Made by a program: the position numbers and the translations under genes. Below are positions 24,138 through 31,887 of a DNA stretch of 64,000 nt, piece after piece. Each line of letters opens with the position of its first letter. The first letter of the stretch is position 1. The DNA is from Miniphocaeibacter massiliensis (GTDB lineage: Bacteria > Bacillota > Clostridia > Tissierellales > Peptoniphilaceae): contig NZ_OCTQ01000005.1 of the NCBI RefSeq assembly GCF_900232905.1, positions 1 through 64,000 of the forward strand, in the 5' to 3' direction. The notes below the pieces were generated by a model. It had not been told where the DNA came from, did no database searches, and was given only the letters and a program-made list of their open reading frames with translations.

Positions 24138-25118
24138 TTGAAAAAGTTAACAGAGAACAAAAGAGAAGCATTAAATAGACTATCTAATGAGAATAAAGTT
24201 ATAGCGGCATTAGCAATAGACCAAAGAGGTGCTATAAAGAAAATGATGGGTAAGATTGACCCACAAAAAGCTACAGAGCAAATGATAGTAGATTTTAAGA
24301 TAGCCGTGTCTAAAGAACTAACTAAATATTCATCATCTATATTATTAGATCCTGAGTATGGGTTACCAGCTTCAAAAGAAAGAGATTCAAATTCTGGACT
24401 TTTAATAGCTTATGAAAAAACTGGATATGATGCAAATGAAGTTGGAAGATTACCAGATTTACTACCAATTTGGTCAGCTAAGAGATTAAAAGAAAATGGA
24501 GCAGATGCTGTAAAGATATTATTATACTATGATGTAGATGAAGGTGATGAAATTAATGAACAAAAACACGCTTTTATTGAAAGAGTAGGTTCTGAATGTA
24601 TAGCAGAAGATATTCCGTTTTTCTTAGAGATAGTTTCTTATGATGCAAATATAGAAGATGCTAAGTCAAAAGAATATGCTAAAGTAAAGCCACATAAAGT
24701 AATAGAAGCTATGAGGTTATTCTCAGACGATAGATACAATGTTGATGTATTAAAAATGGAAGTTCCTGTGAATATGGACTTTGTTGAAGGATATGGAGAA
24801 GATGTTGTATACACTAGGGAAGAAGCTCTAAAATACTTTAAAGAACAAAGTGACTCGTCACATTTGCCATTTATATTTTTAAGTGCTGGAGTTACAGCAG
24901 AAATGTTCCAAGAAACTTTAAGATTTGCTAAAGAAGCAGGATCTACTTTTAATGGAGTTTTATGTGGTAGAGCTACTTGGGCAAAAGGAGTAGATGCTTT
25001 TATGGAGTCAGAAGAAGCGGGATACAAGTGGTTAGAAACTGAAGGTAGAAAAAATATAGAAGAATTAAATGCTGTTATTGATGTAACTGCATCACCTTGG
25101 ACGGATAAATTAAGTTAA
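24138..25118 (+). CDS. lacD: Tagatose-1,6-bisphosphate aldolase
   Basis: 326 aa class I aldolase of the LacD type, ending the pathway at dihydroxyacetone phosphate and glyceraldehyde-3-phosphate. Family landmarks: [26 protein letters not shown], and the Schiff-base Lys in [11 protein letters not shown] (about residue 205), with [19 protein letters not shown] near the end. TTG start with AGGAGG 7 bases upstream. Length is that of streptococcal LacD. Confidence 0.93.
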   Translation: MKKLTENKREALNRLSNENKVIAALAIDQRGAIKKMMGKIDPQKATEQMIVDFKIAVSKELTKYSSSILLDPEYGLPASKERDSNSGLLIAYEKTGYDANEVGRLPDLLPIWSAKRLKENGADAVKILLYYDVDEGDEINEQKHAFIERVGSECIAEDIPFFLEIVSYDANIEDAKSKEYAKVKPHKVIEAMRLFSDDRYNVDVLKMEVPVNMDFVEGYGEDVVYTREEALKYFKEQSDSSHLPFIFLSAGVTAEMFQETLRFAKEAGSTFNGVLCGRATWAKGVDAFMESEEAGYKWLETEGRKNIEELNAVIDVTASPWTDKLS

Positions 25119-25119
25119 G

Positions 25120-25848
25120 ATGAAACTAAAAAAGAAGGGGAAAATCCCCCTATATTCTCAGCTTGTAGATATCCTTGTATCTGAAATGGAACTTATGAAA
25201 CCAGGAGATAAACTACCTTCTGAAAGGCAACTTTGCAGACTTTACGAATTAAGTAGAACTACTGTTAGACAAGCTATTTCAGAGCTTGAGCTTAATGGTT
25301 ATATTGATAGGATTCACGGTAAGGGAACTTTTGTAAGTAACAAAGACAGTTCAAAACACAATCTTTCAGATTATTACAGTTTTACTGAACAGATGAAAAT
25401 CATAGGGAAAACTCCAAAAACTACAGTGCTAGAATTTCACATTGAAAGATCAAATAAATTTGTAGCAAATAGGCTTGAAATAGGAGAGGGAGATAAAGTT
25501 ATAAGGTTTGTTAGACTTAGAGAAGCAGATGACATTCCTATGATGTTAGAAACTACTTTTATTCCATACAATGATTTTAGTAGGATGACAAAGGCTATCT
25601 TAGATGAACTTCCACTATATGACATATATGAAGAAGTTTATGATAGAAAGATAAAACATGTAGAAGAAAGATTTTCTGCTTCAGTAATAGGGAAAGAAGA
25701 AAGTATAATTTTAAAAACAGATGTGGGTTCTCCTTGTTTAAAGATAAAAAGACTAAGCTATGATGGCAATGGGAAAATAATAGAATATACCATAAGTTTT
25801 GCCAGAGGAGACCAATTTGCATACAAAGTAGAATATGATAGTTATTAA
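25120..25848 (+). CDS. GntR-family regulator with UTRA domain
   Basis: 242 aa. Residues 1-70 form the winged helix (PLYSQLVDIL, RQLCRLYELSRTTVRQAISEL, GYIDRIHGKGTFVS), and 80-240 form a UTRA sugar-phosphate-binding domain as in NagR. It is the last gene of the aga operon, 1 bp after lacD, with only a weak RBS inside lacD. It probably represses both the aga operon and the convergent PTS operon through the TGGTATCTA sites at 20724, 20850 and 28921, released by a pathway intermediate such as GalNAc-6-P or GalN-6-P. Confidence 0.88.
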   Translation: MKLKKKGKIPLYSQLVDILVSEMELMKPGDKLPSERQLCRLYELSRTTVRQAISELELNGYIDRIHGKGTFVSNKDSSKHNLSDYYSFTEQMKIIGKTPKTTVLEFHIERSNKFVANRLEIGEGDKVIRFVRLREADDIPMMLETTFIPYNDFSRMTKAILDELPLYDIYEEVYDRKIKHVEERFSASVIGKEESIILKTDVGSPCLKIKRLSYDGNGKIIEYTISFARGDQFAYKVEYDSY

Positions 25849-25882
25849 AAAAACCTTTTGAGATTACTCAAAAGGTTTTTTT
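25848..25882. terminator. Bidirectional terminator
   Basis: AAAAACCTTTTGAG-ATTA-CTCAAAAGGTTTTT between the convergent regulator and PTS IIA genes. Confidence 0.88.
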
Positions 25883-25883
25883 A

Positions 25884-26306
25884 TTAAATTCCATCATCTG
25901 AATTGTCTGAACTAGATTCTTTTAATTCAAACAAACTAATGCCTTCTTTTCCAGCATCTATGATATTTTTTGTTAATTCATTAATATCATCTGTTGGATC
26001 AAATGCTGCAGTATAAAGCATTTGGAAGTTTGTTCCAGATAAAACTCTTACATTTTTAATATCTTGTGTTAAAAGCACTGATCTATTAAAAGGTGTTCCT
26101 CCTGCTAAATCAGTTAATATAATTATGTTATTATATGATTTTAAACTCTCTAAAGCTTCAGATAATTTTTTATCTAAACCATCATTTCCGTCGCCTTCTA
26201 AAAAGTCTACTATTTTTATGTTTTCCATTTCTCCAGCGATTAATTTTAAACCGCTATATAGCCCAGACGCAAAGTTGCCGTGAGCTGAAAAAATTACTCC
26301 TGTCAT
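25884..26306 (-). CDS. PTS mannose-family EIIA component
   Basis: 140 aa. MTGVIFSAHGNFASGLYSGL carries the phospho-acceptor His9, and the central IIILTDLAGGTPFNRS is the family signature. It takes phosphate from HPr and passes it to EIIB. It is last of the PTS operon IIB-IIC-IID-IIA, probably separated from IID by a partial terminator. The acidic tail (SSSDNSDDGI) is not part of the fold. Role by context: GalNAc/galactosamine uptake (AgaF-like). Confidence 0.9.
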   Translation of the reverse strand: MTGVIFSAHGNFASGLYSGLKLIAGEMENIKIVDFLEGDGNDGLDKKLSEALESLKSYNNIIILTDLAGGTPFNRSVLLTQDIKNVRVLSGTNFQMLYTAAFDPTDDINELTKNIIDAGKEGISLFELKESSSDNSDDGI

Positions 26307-26321
26307 TATTCCTCCTTTAAA

Positions 26322-26351
26322 AACAAAAGGAAGCCTTGGCTTCCTTTATTT
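26322..26351 (-). terminator. Intercistronic hairpin between IID and IIA
   Basis: On the minus strand AAAGGAAGCC pairs with GGCTTCCTTT, followed by TGTTTTT. It sits inside the operon, so it would lower expression of IIA relative to IIB/IIC/IID or act as a processing/3'-stabilising site. Confidence 0.6.
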
Positions 26352-26362
26352 TATATAATTAT

Positions 26363-27415
26363 TTAAGAAAATAGTGGTGGGCCACCCCAAAGCATTGGCA
26401 AGTATGCTCCTACAATACCTATAACCATTAATAAAACAATACTCTTCAATGGAGTGAAATTCTTTTTTGACATTAATAAGAAAACTCCTAAAGTAAATGC
26501 TAAAGGTATTAACTTAGGTAATATACCATCTAGTATTTTTTGAATATTTATTTTTACATCTTGTTTTTCATTTCTCTCAAAAGTTAATTGAGAAGAACCG
26601 TTTTTTAAGTCTACAATAGATGCAGTTTTGCCTTGTTCACTAGCAAAAGGTTTAAGTTCTTCTGTTAATTTTCCTTTATCATCTTTTTTATAAAGGAATT
26701 CTTCGTAATTTTTAAGTTCGGAATTCTGAACTATGGTAGTTACTGGTACAGCTACGTTTGTTGAACCATTAGGAATATCTATATTCAAAACAGTACTACC
26801 AAGAGTTGCTATTAATGCACCTACTACAAAAACTCCTAGTATAGAAGCTGCTCTAGTAAATTCTTTAGCATTTTCTGTTAGTATGTCAATTGCACTTGTA
26901 CCCATTTTGTATGACCAATGCATTAAGAAAAATCTTACTGCAAATTGTGCAACGTTAAATATTATCAAAAATAGGAAAGGTGCAATAATATTACCACCAA
27001 TAGCCATGTTAGAGGTTATTCCAGCTGCTATAGGAACAAGTGTTAACCAGAATAATGCATCTCCGATTCCTCCTAAAGGTCCCATTGCTGCGACTCTAAC
27101 GGCACGAATAGTAGGTATATCTGCTTTATTTTGCTCTAATGATAGAACGATACCCATTACTAAAGTTACCAAGAATGGATGTGTATTAAAGAACTCCAAG
27201 TTATGTGACATTGATGCTGCTAAGTCATCTTTGTCTTTGTGAATTTTCTTTAGTCCAGGAAGAATACCCCACAACCATCCACCGGCTTGCATTCTCTCAT
27301 AGTTGAAAGAAGCTTGTAAAAACATTGACCTTAAAGCCATTTTATTTAAAGTTTTCTTATCTAACTGTTGAGCAGGAGTTTTATCTTTGTAAGAATTAGG
27401 TAAATTATATGCCAT
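26363..27415 (-). CDS. PTS mannose-family EIID component
   Basis: 350 aa from the ATG at 27415, chosen because GGAGG lies 8 bases upstream; an in-frame GTG three codons earlier overlaps that RBS. Family motifs include SFNYERMQAGGWLWGILPGL and AAMGPLGGIGDALFW. Usual EIID length is 270-300. Here about 60-70 extra residues lie at about 222-290 (from NGSTNVAVPV to NEKQDVKINIQ) between two membrane segments; they are polar and probably extracellular. With IIC it forms the channel. The gene overlaps the end of IIC by about 10 bp. Confidence 0.88.
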   Translation of the reverse strand: MAYNLPNSYKDKTPAQQLDKKTLNKMALRSMFLQASFNYERMQAGGWLWGILPGLKKIHKDKDDLAASMSHNLEFFNTHPFLVTLVMGIVLSLEQNKADIPTIRAVRVAAMGPLGGIGDALFWLTLVPIAAGITSNMAIGGNIIAPFLFLIIFNVAQFAVRFFLMHWSYKMGTSAIDILTENAKEFTRAASILGVFVVGALIATLGSTVLNIDIPNGSTNVAVPVTTIVQNSELKNYEEFLYKKDDKGKLTEELKPFASEQGKTASIVDLKNGSSQLTFERNEKQDVKINIQKILDGILPKLIPLAFTLGVFLLMSKKNFTPLKSIVLLMVIGIVGAYLPMLWGGPPLFS

Positions 27416-28223
27416 CTTCGTCACCTCCTGAATTATCTACATTGCTATTTTTAAATTTAGTTTGAACTTGGTAGTCCCAAAATGCTAACATGAAACCTAA
27501 TATTGCAAGTAATATTAATGCTGAGCTTGCTAATCCTTCAACTGAAGAAACTACTATGGCTAATGCGAAACCTCCAAAGAAAAAGCCCCATAAATCTCTT
27601 GATAACATTACTTTAAGTAACATTGCAAAACCTACATATTTCATCATTCCACCAGCAGCACTTAAACCTTTCATAAATCGATCTATTAAAGGTTTTTTTG
27701 TCCAATCGGCAATGGTGTCTTTCATAGCGGCACCACCAGCAAAGAATAAAAGTACAATAATTCCAAACAATGTTCCTAGTATAACCATTGAAAGTATATT
27801 TATTTTGGTTATACCTTTTGTATCGGCATTTTCAGCGTATTTATCAGCTTTTGTCATCATAGGTGACATAAAAGTGAATAAAAGAGTTACAGCATATTGA
27901 CCTAATAATGCAAATGGTATTGCAGAAGCTGCCGCTGCACCTGGTTCTAATTTAACAACTATAGCAAATACTGTTGCCATAATACCACCCATAACAGCAT
28001 TAGGCGGTTGAGCACCTCCAATAGGCATATTACCTATTGTTAATAGTTGATAAGTACCACCAACTATTAATCCCGTTTGTACATCTCCTAGTATTGCTCC
28101 TATAACAGGTCCCATTACAATTGGTTGATATAAGGACTCTAGGAAACTGAATTGATCTATAGCGGCTATAAAAGTAACTATAAATACTAAGAGAACTTGA
28201 ATAAAACTATAGTCTCCAAACAT
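27405..28223 (-). CDS. PTS mannose-family EIIC component
   Basis: 272 aa, eight to nine hydrophobic segments. IGAILGDVQTGLIVGGTYQL and IGGAQPPNAVMGGIMATVFA are the typical EIIC (Man/Sorbose/Aga) blocks. It is the sugar-recognising channel subunit, working with EIID. AGGAGG lies before the ATG. By context it transports N-acetylgalactosamine or galactosamine (AgaW/AgaC-like); specificity cannot be read from the sequence alone. Confidence 0.9.
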   Translation of the reverse strand: MFGDYSFIQVLLVFIVTFIAAIDQFSFLESLYQPIVMGPVIGAILGDVQTGLIVGGTYQLLTIGNMPIGGAQPPNAVMGGIMATVFAIVVKLEPGAAAASAIPFALLGQYAVTLLFTFMSPMMTKADKYAENADTKGITKINILSMVILGTLFGIIVLLFFAGGAAMKDTIADWTKKPLIDRFMKGLSAAGGMMKYVGFAMLLKVMLSRDLWGFFFGGFALAIVVSSVEGLASSALILLAILGFMLAFWDYQVQTKFKNSNVDNSGGDEDGI

Positions 28224-28256
28224 ATAATTCCTCCTTTTTAAATCTATAACTAACTA

Positions 28257-28733
28257 TTATTTAAATAGTTTGTCCACGTTTTCAGAAGCTTCGGAAGGTA
28301 TCTTTCTTATTTCTAGTTCAATACCTTTTTCTTTTAATTTTTTAAAGGCTTCAACATCGTCATCATCAACAGCTACAACTCCTGCAACTTGACGTTTACC
28401 TTCAGCCATGTGCATATTTCCTATATTAACTTTTTTTATAGGAACTCCACCTTCTACAAGTTTTAAAACATCTTGAGGTGTTTCACAAATTATAAATATT
28501 TTTTGCCTATCGGCTGCTTTGTGAATTATATCAATAGTTTTTTGAATAGTGAAATATCTTGTAGCAACTCCTGTTGGCGCTGCCATATCCATAAGTCCCT
28601 GTCTCATTTTATCGTCAGCAACTTTATCGTTCGCAACTAACAAAAGGTTTGCACCTATTGAATTGGTCCATTGAGTTGCAACTTGACCATGAATTAGTCT
28701 ATTATCTATTCTTGTTAATACTATGTTAGGCAT
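28257..28733 (-). CDS. PTS mannose-family EIIB component
   Basis: 158 aa. RIDNRLIHGQVATQW carries the phospho-His15 and matches the EIIB signature; LVANDKVADDKMRQGLMDMAAP follows as in AgaV/ManL-type proteins. It is first gene of the operon (minus strand), 33 bp before IIC, with AGGAGG upstream. The putative repressor site TGGTATCTA lies 190 bp upstream. Confidence 0.92.
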   Translation of the reverse strand: MPNIVLTRIDNRLIHGQVATQWTNSIGANLLLVANDKVADDKMRQGLMDMAAPTGVATRYFTIQKTIDIIHKAADRQKIFIICETPQDVLKLVEGGVPIKKVNIGNMHMAEGKRQVAGVVAVDDDDVEAFKKLKEKGIELEIRKIPSEASENVDKLFK

Positions 28734-28937
28734 AATACCTACCTCCTAAAATTATTTCTTAAATTAATTATACACCACTAATTAAATAAATTATACCCAT
28801 AAACATTGAGAAATAGCGGTTCTTTATGAAAAAAACGAAAAACAAAGGTTTATTACTCTAAAAAACTTTGGAAAATAGCAATTTTAAAAACGATTTTTTT
28901 CAAAAAAAATTTTAAAATCCAAACTGGTATCTAAATT
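28734..28937 (-). promoter_or_regulatory. Regulatory region of the PTS operon
   Basis: AT-rich gap of about 200 bp. It holds AAACTGGTATCTAAA at 28921-28935, shared with the aga operon, and two TATAAT boxes on the minus strand (28795-28790 and 28772-28767) without a clear -35. No ORF. Confidence 0.55.
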
Positions 28938-29213
28938 TTACTTAATTATATCGGAAATGGCATATCTACTAACTTTCACAACAGCACCAGATTTAACTTC
29001 TATATCTGCAAAGTCTTCGGAAATATGTTTAATCTTTCCATATATTCCATTAGAAAAAACTACTTCATCACCTATTTTTAGGTTGTTGTGAAGTTCTTCA
29101 AAAAATTTTTTTCTCTTACTCACATTAGCACGGCTGGCAATATAGTATATTAGCAATATTAAAACTATTAAGCCTATAAGTGCAATAGACGAGCCTAAAA
29201 TATAATTCCACAT
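28938..29213 (-). CDS. yajC: Preprotein translocase accessory subunit YajC
   Basis: 91 aa: one N-terminal membrane helix (about 5-27), then a basic stretch (RANVSKRKKF) and the conserved YajC core LKIGDEVVFSNGIYGKIKHISED. It associates with SecDF in the membrane. It is alone here, away from secDF or tgt, with GGAGG before the ATG. Confidence 0.9.
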   Translation of the reverse strand: MWNYILGSSIALIGLIVLILLIYYIASRANVSKRKKFFEELHNNLKIGDEVVFSNGIYGKIKHISEDFADIEVKSGAVVKVSRYAISDIIK

Positions 29214-29340
29214 AATAAATCCTCCTTATTAATAAAATTTCGAATATAATTATAATATACCCAAGAAAAAATATATAGTTATATTAAATAAAAAACAATG
29301 GTAAATATATAGTATAGTTAAAAGTACTTAGGAGTAGATT

Positions 29341-30012
29341 ATGAGAAAAATTTTTATTATAGAAGATAATATAGAGATAGCTAAAGAATTAAAAGAACAA
29401 CTAGAAATGTGGGGATATAGTGCAGAAAAAGTTGCCGACTTTAAAAAAGTTATGGAGGAATTTACTGCATACAACCCAGATTTAATATTAATGGATATAA
29501 AACTTCCACATTTAAATGGCTTTATTTGGTGTGAGAAAATAAGGGAAGTTTCAAGTGTCCCTATAATATTTTTAACTTCTGCATCAGATAATATTAATTT
29601 GATTACAGCTATTAATCATGGAGGAGATGATTTTTTAGCTAAACCTTTTGAAATTCAAGTTTTAATAGCGAAGATTAAGGCGTTATTAAGAAGAACGTAT
29701 GATTTTGAAAGTGGTAATTCTCTTTTAGAACATAAAGATGTAGTACTCGATACAGATAATATGACTATAAAGTATGGCAATAATGTAGAAGCTCTAACTA
29801 AAAATGAATTTCTTATTTTGGAAGTGTTAATGGAAAATATTAATAAGGTTATTTCAAGAGATAAAATCATGGACAAACTTTGGAATACAGATAGTTTTAT
29901 AGATGATAATACTTTAACTGTAAACGTTGCTAGACTTAGAAAAAAACTTGAAAAAATAGGCGTAAATGATTTGATTAGCACTAAAAAAGGAATGGGTTAT
30001 ATAATCGAATGA
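29341..30012 (+). CDS. OmpR-family response regulator (BceR-like)
   Basis: 223 aa. Receiver domain 1-115 with the acidic pair Glu8/Asp9, phospho-Asp52 (LILMDIKLP) and Lys101 (LAKPFE); winged-helix DNA-binding domain 130-223 (LTKNEFLILEVLMEN, DDNTLTVNVARLRKKL). Its stop overlaps the kinase start (ATGA), and a Bce-type transporter follows, so it probably answers a cell-wall-active peptide and controls the transporter through the TTGTAAGTT repeats at 31023-31051. Confidence 0.92.
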   Translation: MRKIFIIEDNIEIAKELKEQLEMWGYSAEKVADFKKVMEEFTAYNPDLILMDIKLPHLNGFIWCEKIREVSSVPIIFLTSASDNINLITAINHGGDDFLAKPFEIQVLIAKIKALLRRTYDFESGNSLLEHKDVVLDTDNMTIKYGNNVEALTKNEFLILEVLMENINKVISRDKIMDKLWNTDSFIDDNTLTVNVARLRKKLEKIGVNDLISTKKGMGYIIE

Positions 30013-30989
30013 AAAATTTAATAGAAGCTAATAAAAGTTATTTAATAAGTGGGGCAATTTTCACTTTAATTTACTTGCTTATGTTTTTTATTTATAGATT
30101 AGATATTCTTATTGCGTTGTATGGTTTTGTTATGTATGTGGTAATTTCTATTCCTATAATTGTTTATAGAACTTTTAAATATAAGAACACAATTAAAGAA
30201 TTAAAAAATTTAGTAAATAACGAATATAAAGAAGAATTTGAAAATGTATATTTTGAAAATAATAGCTTGGAAAAGAGTTATTATAAAATTTACAAGAAAA
30301 AAACAGAAGATTTAATTACTGAAAAAGAGGACAAGAAAAATTTACTAGAAGAAAAAAATGAGTATCTTACAATGTGGGTACATCAAGTGAAAACTCCAAT
30401 GTCTGTAATTTCCTTAATTGCCGACAAAGATGGGGACAATCGAATAAAAACTGAAGTATTAAAAGCTAACGAATACATAGACCAAATGATAAATTATATG
30501 AAATTCGAAAGCTTTAGCCAAGATTATGTTTTTAAAAAAGTAAATTTAAATAAACTGGTTAATAGTGTAATAAAAAAATACAGGTTGTTATTTTTTGAAA
30601 AGAACTTGTATGTGAATTTGGATATAGAGGATATTGACGTTTTAACTGACGAAAAATGGCTTTCTTTTGTATTGCAACAAATTGTTTTTAACAGCTTAAA
30701 ATACACTGAAAGTGGTGGCATAAAAATATACACTGAAAAAGAAAATTCTTATGTTATTCACATTGTTGATACTGGTATGGGAATCCCAGAGGAAGATTTG
30801 AAAAATATTGTGAAATGGGGTTTTACCGGAGAAAATGGAAGGCTTGACAAAAACTCTACGGGAATAGGGCTGTATTTAGTAGATAAAATTTTAAAGAATT
30901 TTAATTATGATTATGAGATTAATTCAGAAATTAACAAAGGTACAGAATTTACTATAAATTTAAAAAGAAAAGAGATTATAATAAATTAA
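30009..30989 (+). CDS. Intramembrane-sensing histidine kinase (BceS-like)
   Basis: 326 aa. Two N-terminal membrane helices (about 12-30 and 36-55) are joined by only a few residues, so there is no extracellular sensor. The phospho-His125 lies in MWVHQVKTPMSV; then come the N box, DTGMGIPEEDL, and GIGLYLVDKIL of the ATPase domain. Kinases of this shape detect antimicrobial peptides indirectly by the flux through their BceAB transporter, which here lies 130 bp downstream. Confidence 0.9.
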   Translation: MKNLIEANKSYLISGAIFTLIYLLMFFIYRLDILIALYGFVMYVVISIPIIVYRTFKYKNTIKELKNLVNNEYKEEFENVYFENNSLEKSYYKIYKKKTEDLITEKEDKKNLLEEKNEYLTMWVHQVKTPMSVISLIADKDGDNRIKTEVLKANEYIDQMINYMKFESFSQDYVFKKVNLNKLVNSVIKKYRLLFFEKNLYVNLDIEDIDVLTDEKWLSFVLQQIVFNSLKYTESGGIKIYTEKENSYVIHIVDTGMGIPEEDLKNIVKWGFTGENGRLDKNSTGIGLYLVDKILKNFNYDYEINSEINKGTEFTINLKRKEIIIN

Positions 30990-31013
30990 GCCAAAATTAC
31001 TGGCTTTTTTTAA
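30987..31013 (+). terminator. Hairpin behind the kinase gene
   Basis: AAGCCA-AAATTAC-TGGCTT with a T run; separates the two-component genes from the transporter, which has its own regulatory region. Confidence 0.7.
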
Positions 31014-31021
31014 TGTGACAA

Positions 31022-31052
31022 ATTGTAAGTTTAGAATGATTTTTGTAAGTTA
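31022..31052 (+). promoter_or_regulatory. Candidate response-regulator site
   Basis: Direct repeat TTGTAAGTT at 31023 and 31043, 20 bp apart (two helix turns), the arrangement OmpR-family dimers use. The first copy is also the right half of TGACAAATTGTAA. It lies about 70 bp before the ABC ATPase gene. Confidence 0.5.
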
Positions 31053-31119
31053 AAACAAAGGCAACAAATCAAAAAATGGGCTAAAGTAGTATTAGAAAAT
31101 AAAGAAAAGGGGAAATTAA

Positions 31120-31887
31120 ATGAATATATTAGAAGTAAAAAAACTAAAAAAAGTATATAAGACTAAACTTAGTTCAAATACAGTTGAGGCGTTGAAAGAT
31201 ATTAACTTTGAAGTGGAGAAAGGCGAGTTTATCGCTATTATGGGGGAATCTGGATCTGGGAAATCTACATTATTAAATTTAATTGCAACAATAGATAGTC
31301 CAACTTCAGGAGAAATTATTCTAGATGGTAAAAATATTTCTACAAGTTCTGAAGGAGAAATGGCAATTTTCAGAAGAGAAAATCTGGGATTTGTGTATCA
31401 AGAATTTAATCTTCTAAATTCTTTAAATAATAAAGATAATATTTTATTACCACTTGTTCTTGCAAATGAAAAACCACAAAGCATGCAAACAAAATTAAAT
31501 CCTACAGCAAAGGCTTTAAATATTAGTGAGATTATAAATAAATATCCTTATGAAATATCTGGAGGACAAAAGCAAAGAATTGCAGTAGCTAGAGCAATAA
31601 TAACAAATCCTAAGTTACTTTTAGCTGACGAACCAACAGGAGCTTTAGACTCTAACTCTAGTATGGAATTGCTTAATCTATTTGAAGATATAAACAAAAG
31701 AGGACAAACAATTTTAATGGTTACCCATTCTGCTATGGCAGCTAGTAGAGCAAGTAGGGTTTTATTTATTAAAGATGGAATTATTTATTACGATATTTAC
31801 AGAGGTAATTTAAATAACGAGGAAATGTACAATAAAATAGTTAAAACACAAATGATGCTTTTAGCTGGAGGTGAAAGCATTGAATAA
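31120..31887 (+). CDS. ABC transporter ATPase (BceA-like)
   Basis: 255 aa, MacB/LolD-type. Walker A GESGSGKST at 42-50, Q-loop FVYQEFNLL, signature ISGGQKQR, Walker B LLLADEPTGALD, H-loop VTHS. The ALDSNSSMELLNLF tail is typical of peptide-resistance ATPases. AAGGGG precedes the ATG. It pairs with the following large permease to form a Bce-type antimicrobial-peptide detoxification module. Confidence 0.93.
   Translation: MNILEVKKLKKVYKTKLSSNTVEALKDINFEVEKGEFIAIMGESGSGKSTLLNLIATIDSPTSGEIILDGKNISTSSEGEMAIFRRENLGFVYQEFNLLNSLNNKDNILLPLVLANEKPQSMQTKLNPTAKALNISEIINKYPYEISGGQKQRIAVARAIITNPKLLLADEPTGALDSNSSMELLNLFEDINKRGQTILMVTHSAMAASRASRVLFIKDGIIYYDIYRGNLNNEEMYNKIVKTQMMLLAGGESIE

Noticed and set aside
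26733-27242. Plus-strand ORF of 169 codons opposite the EIID gene
   Set aside because: It is antisense to a well-supported membrane protein gene and shows only the hydrophobic pattern expected from the complement; no RBS.
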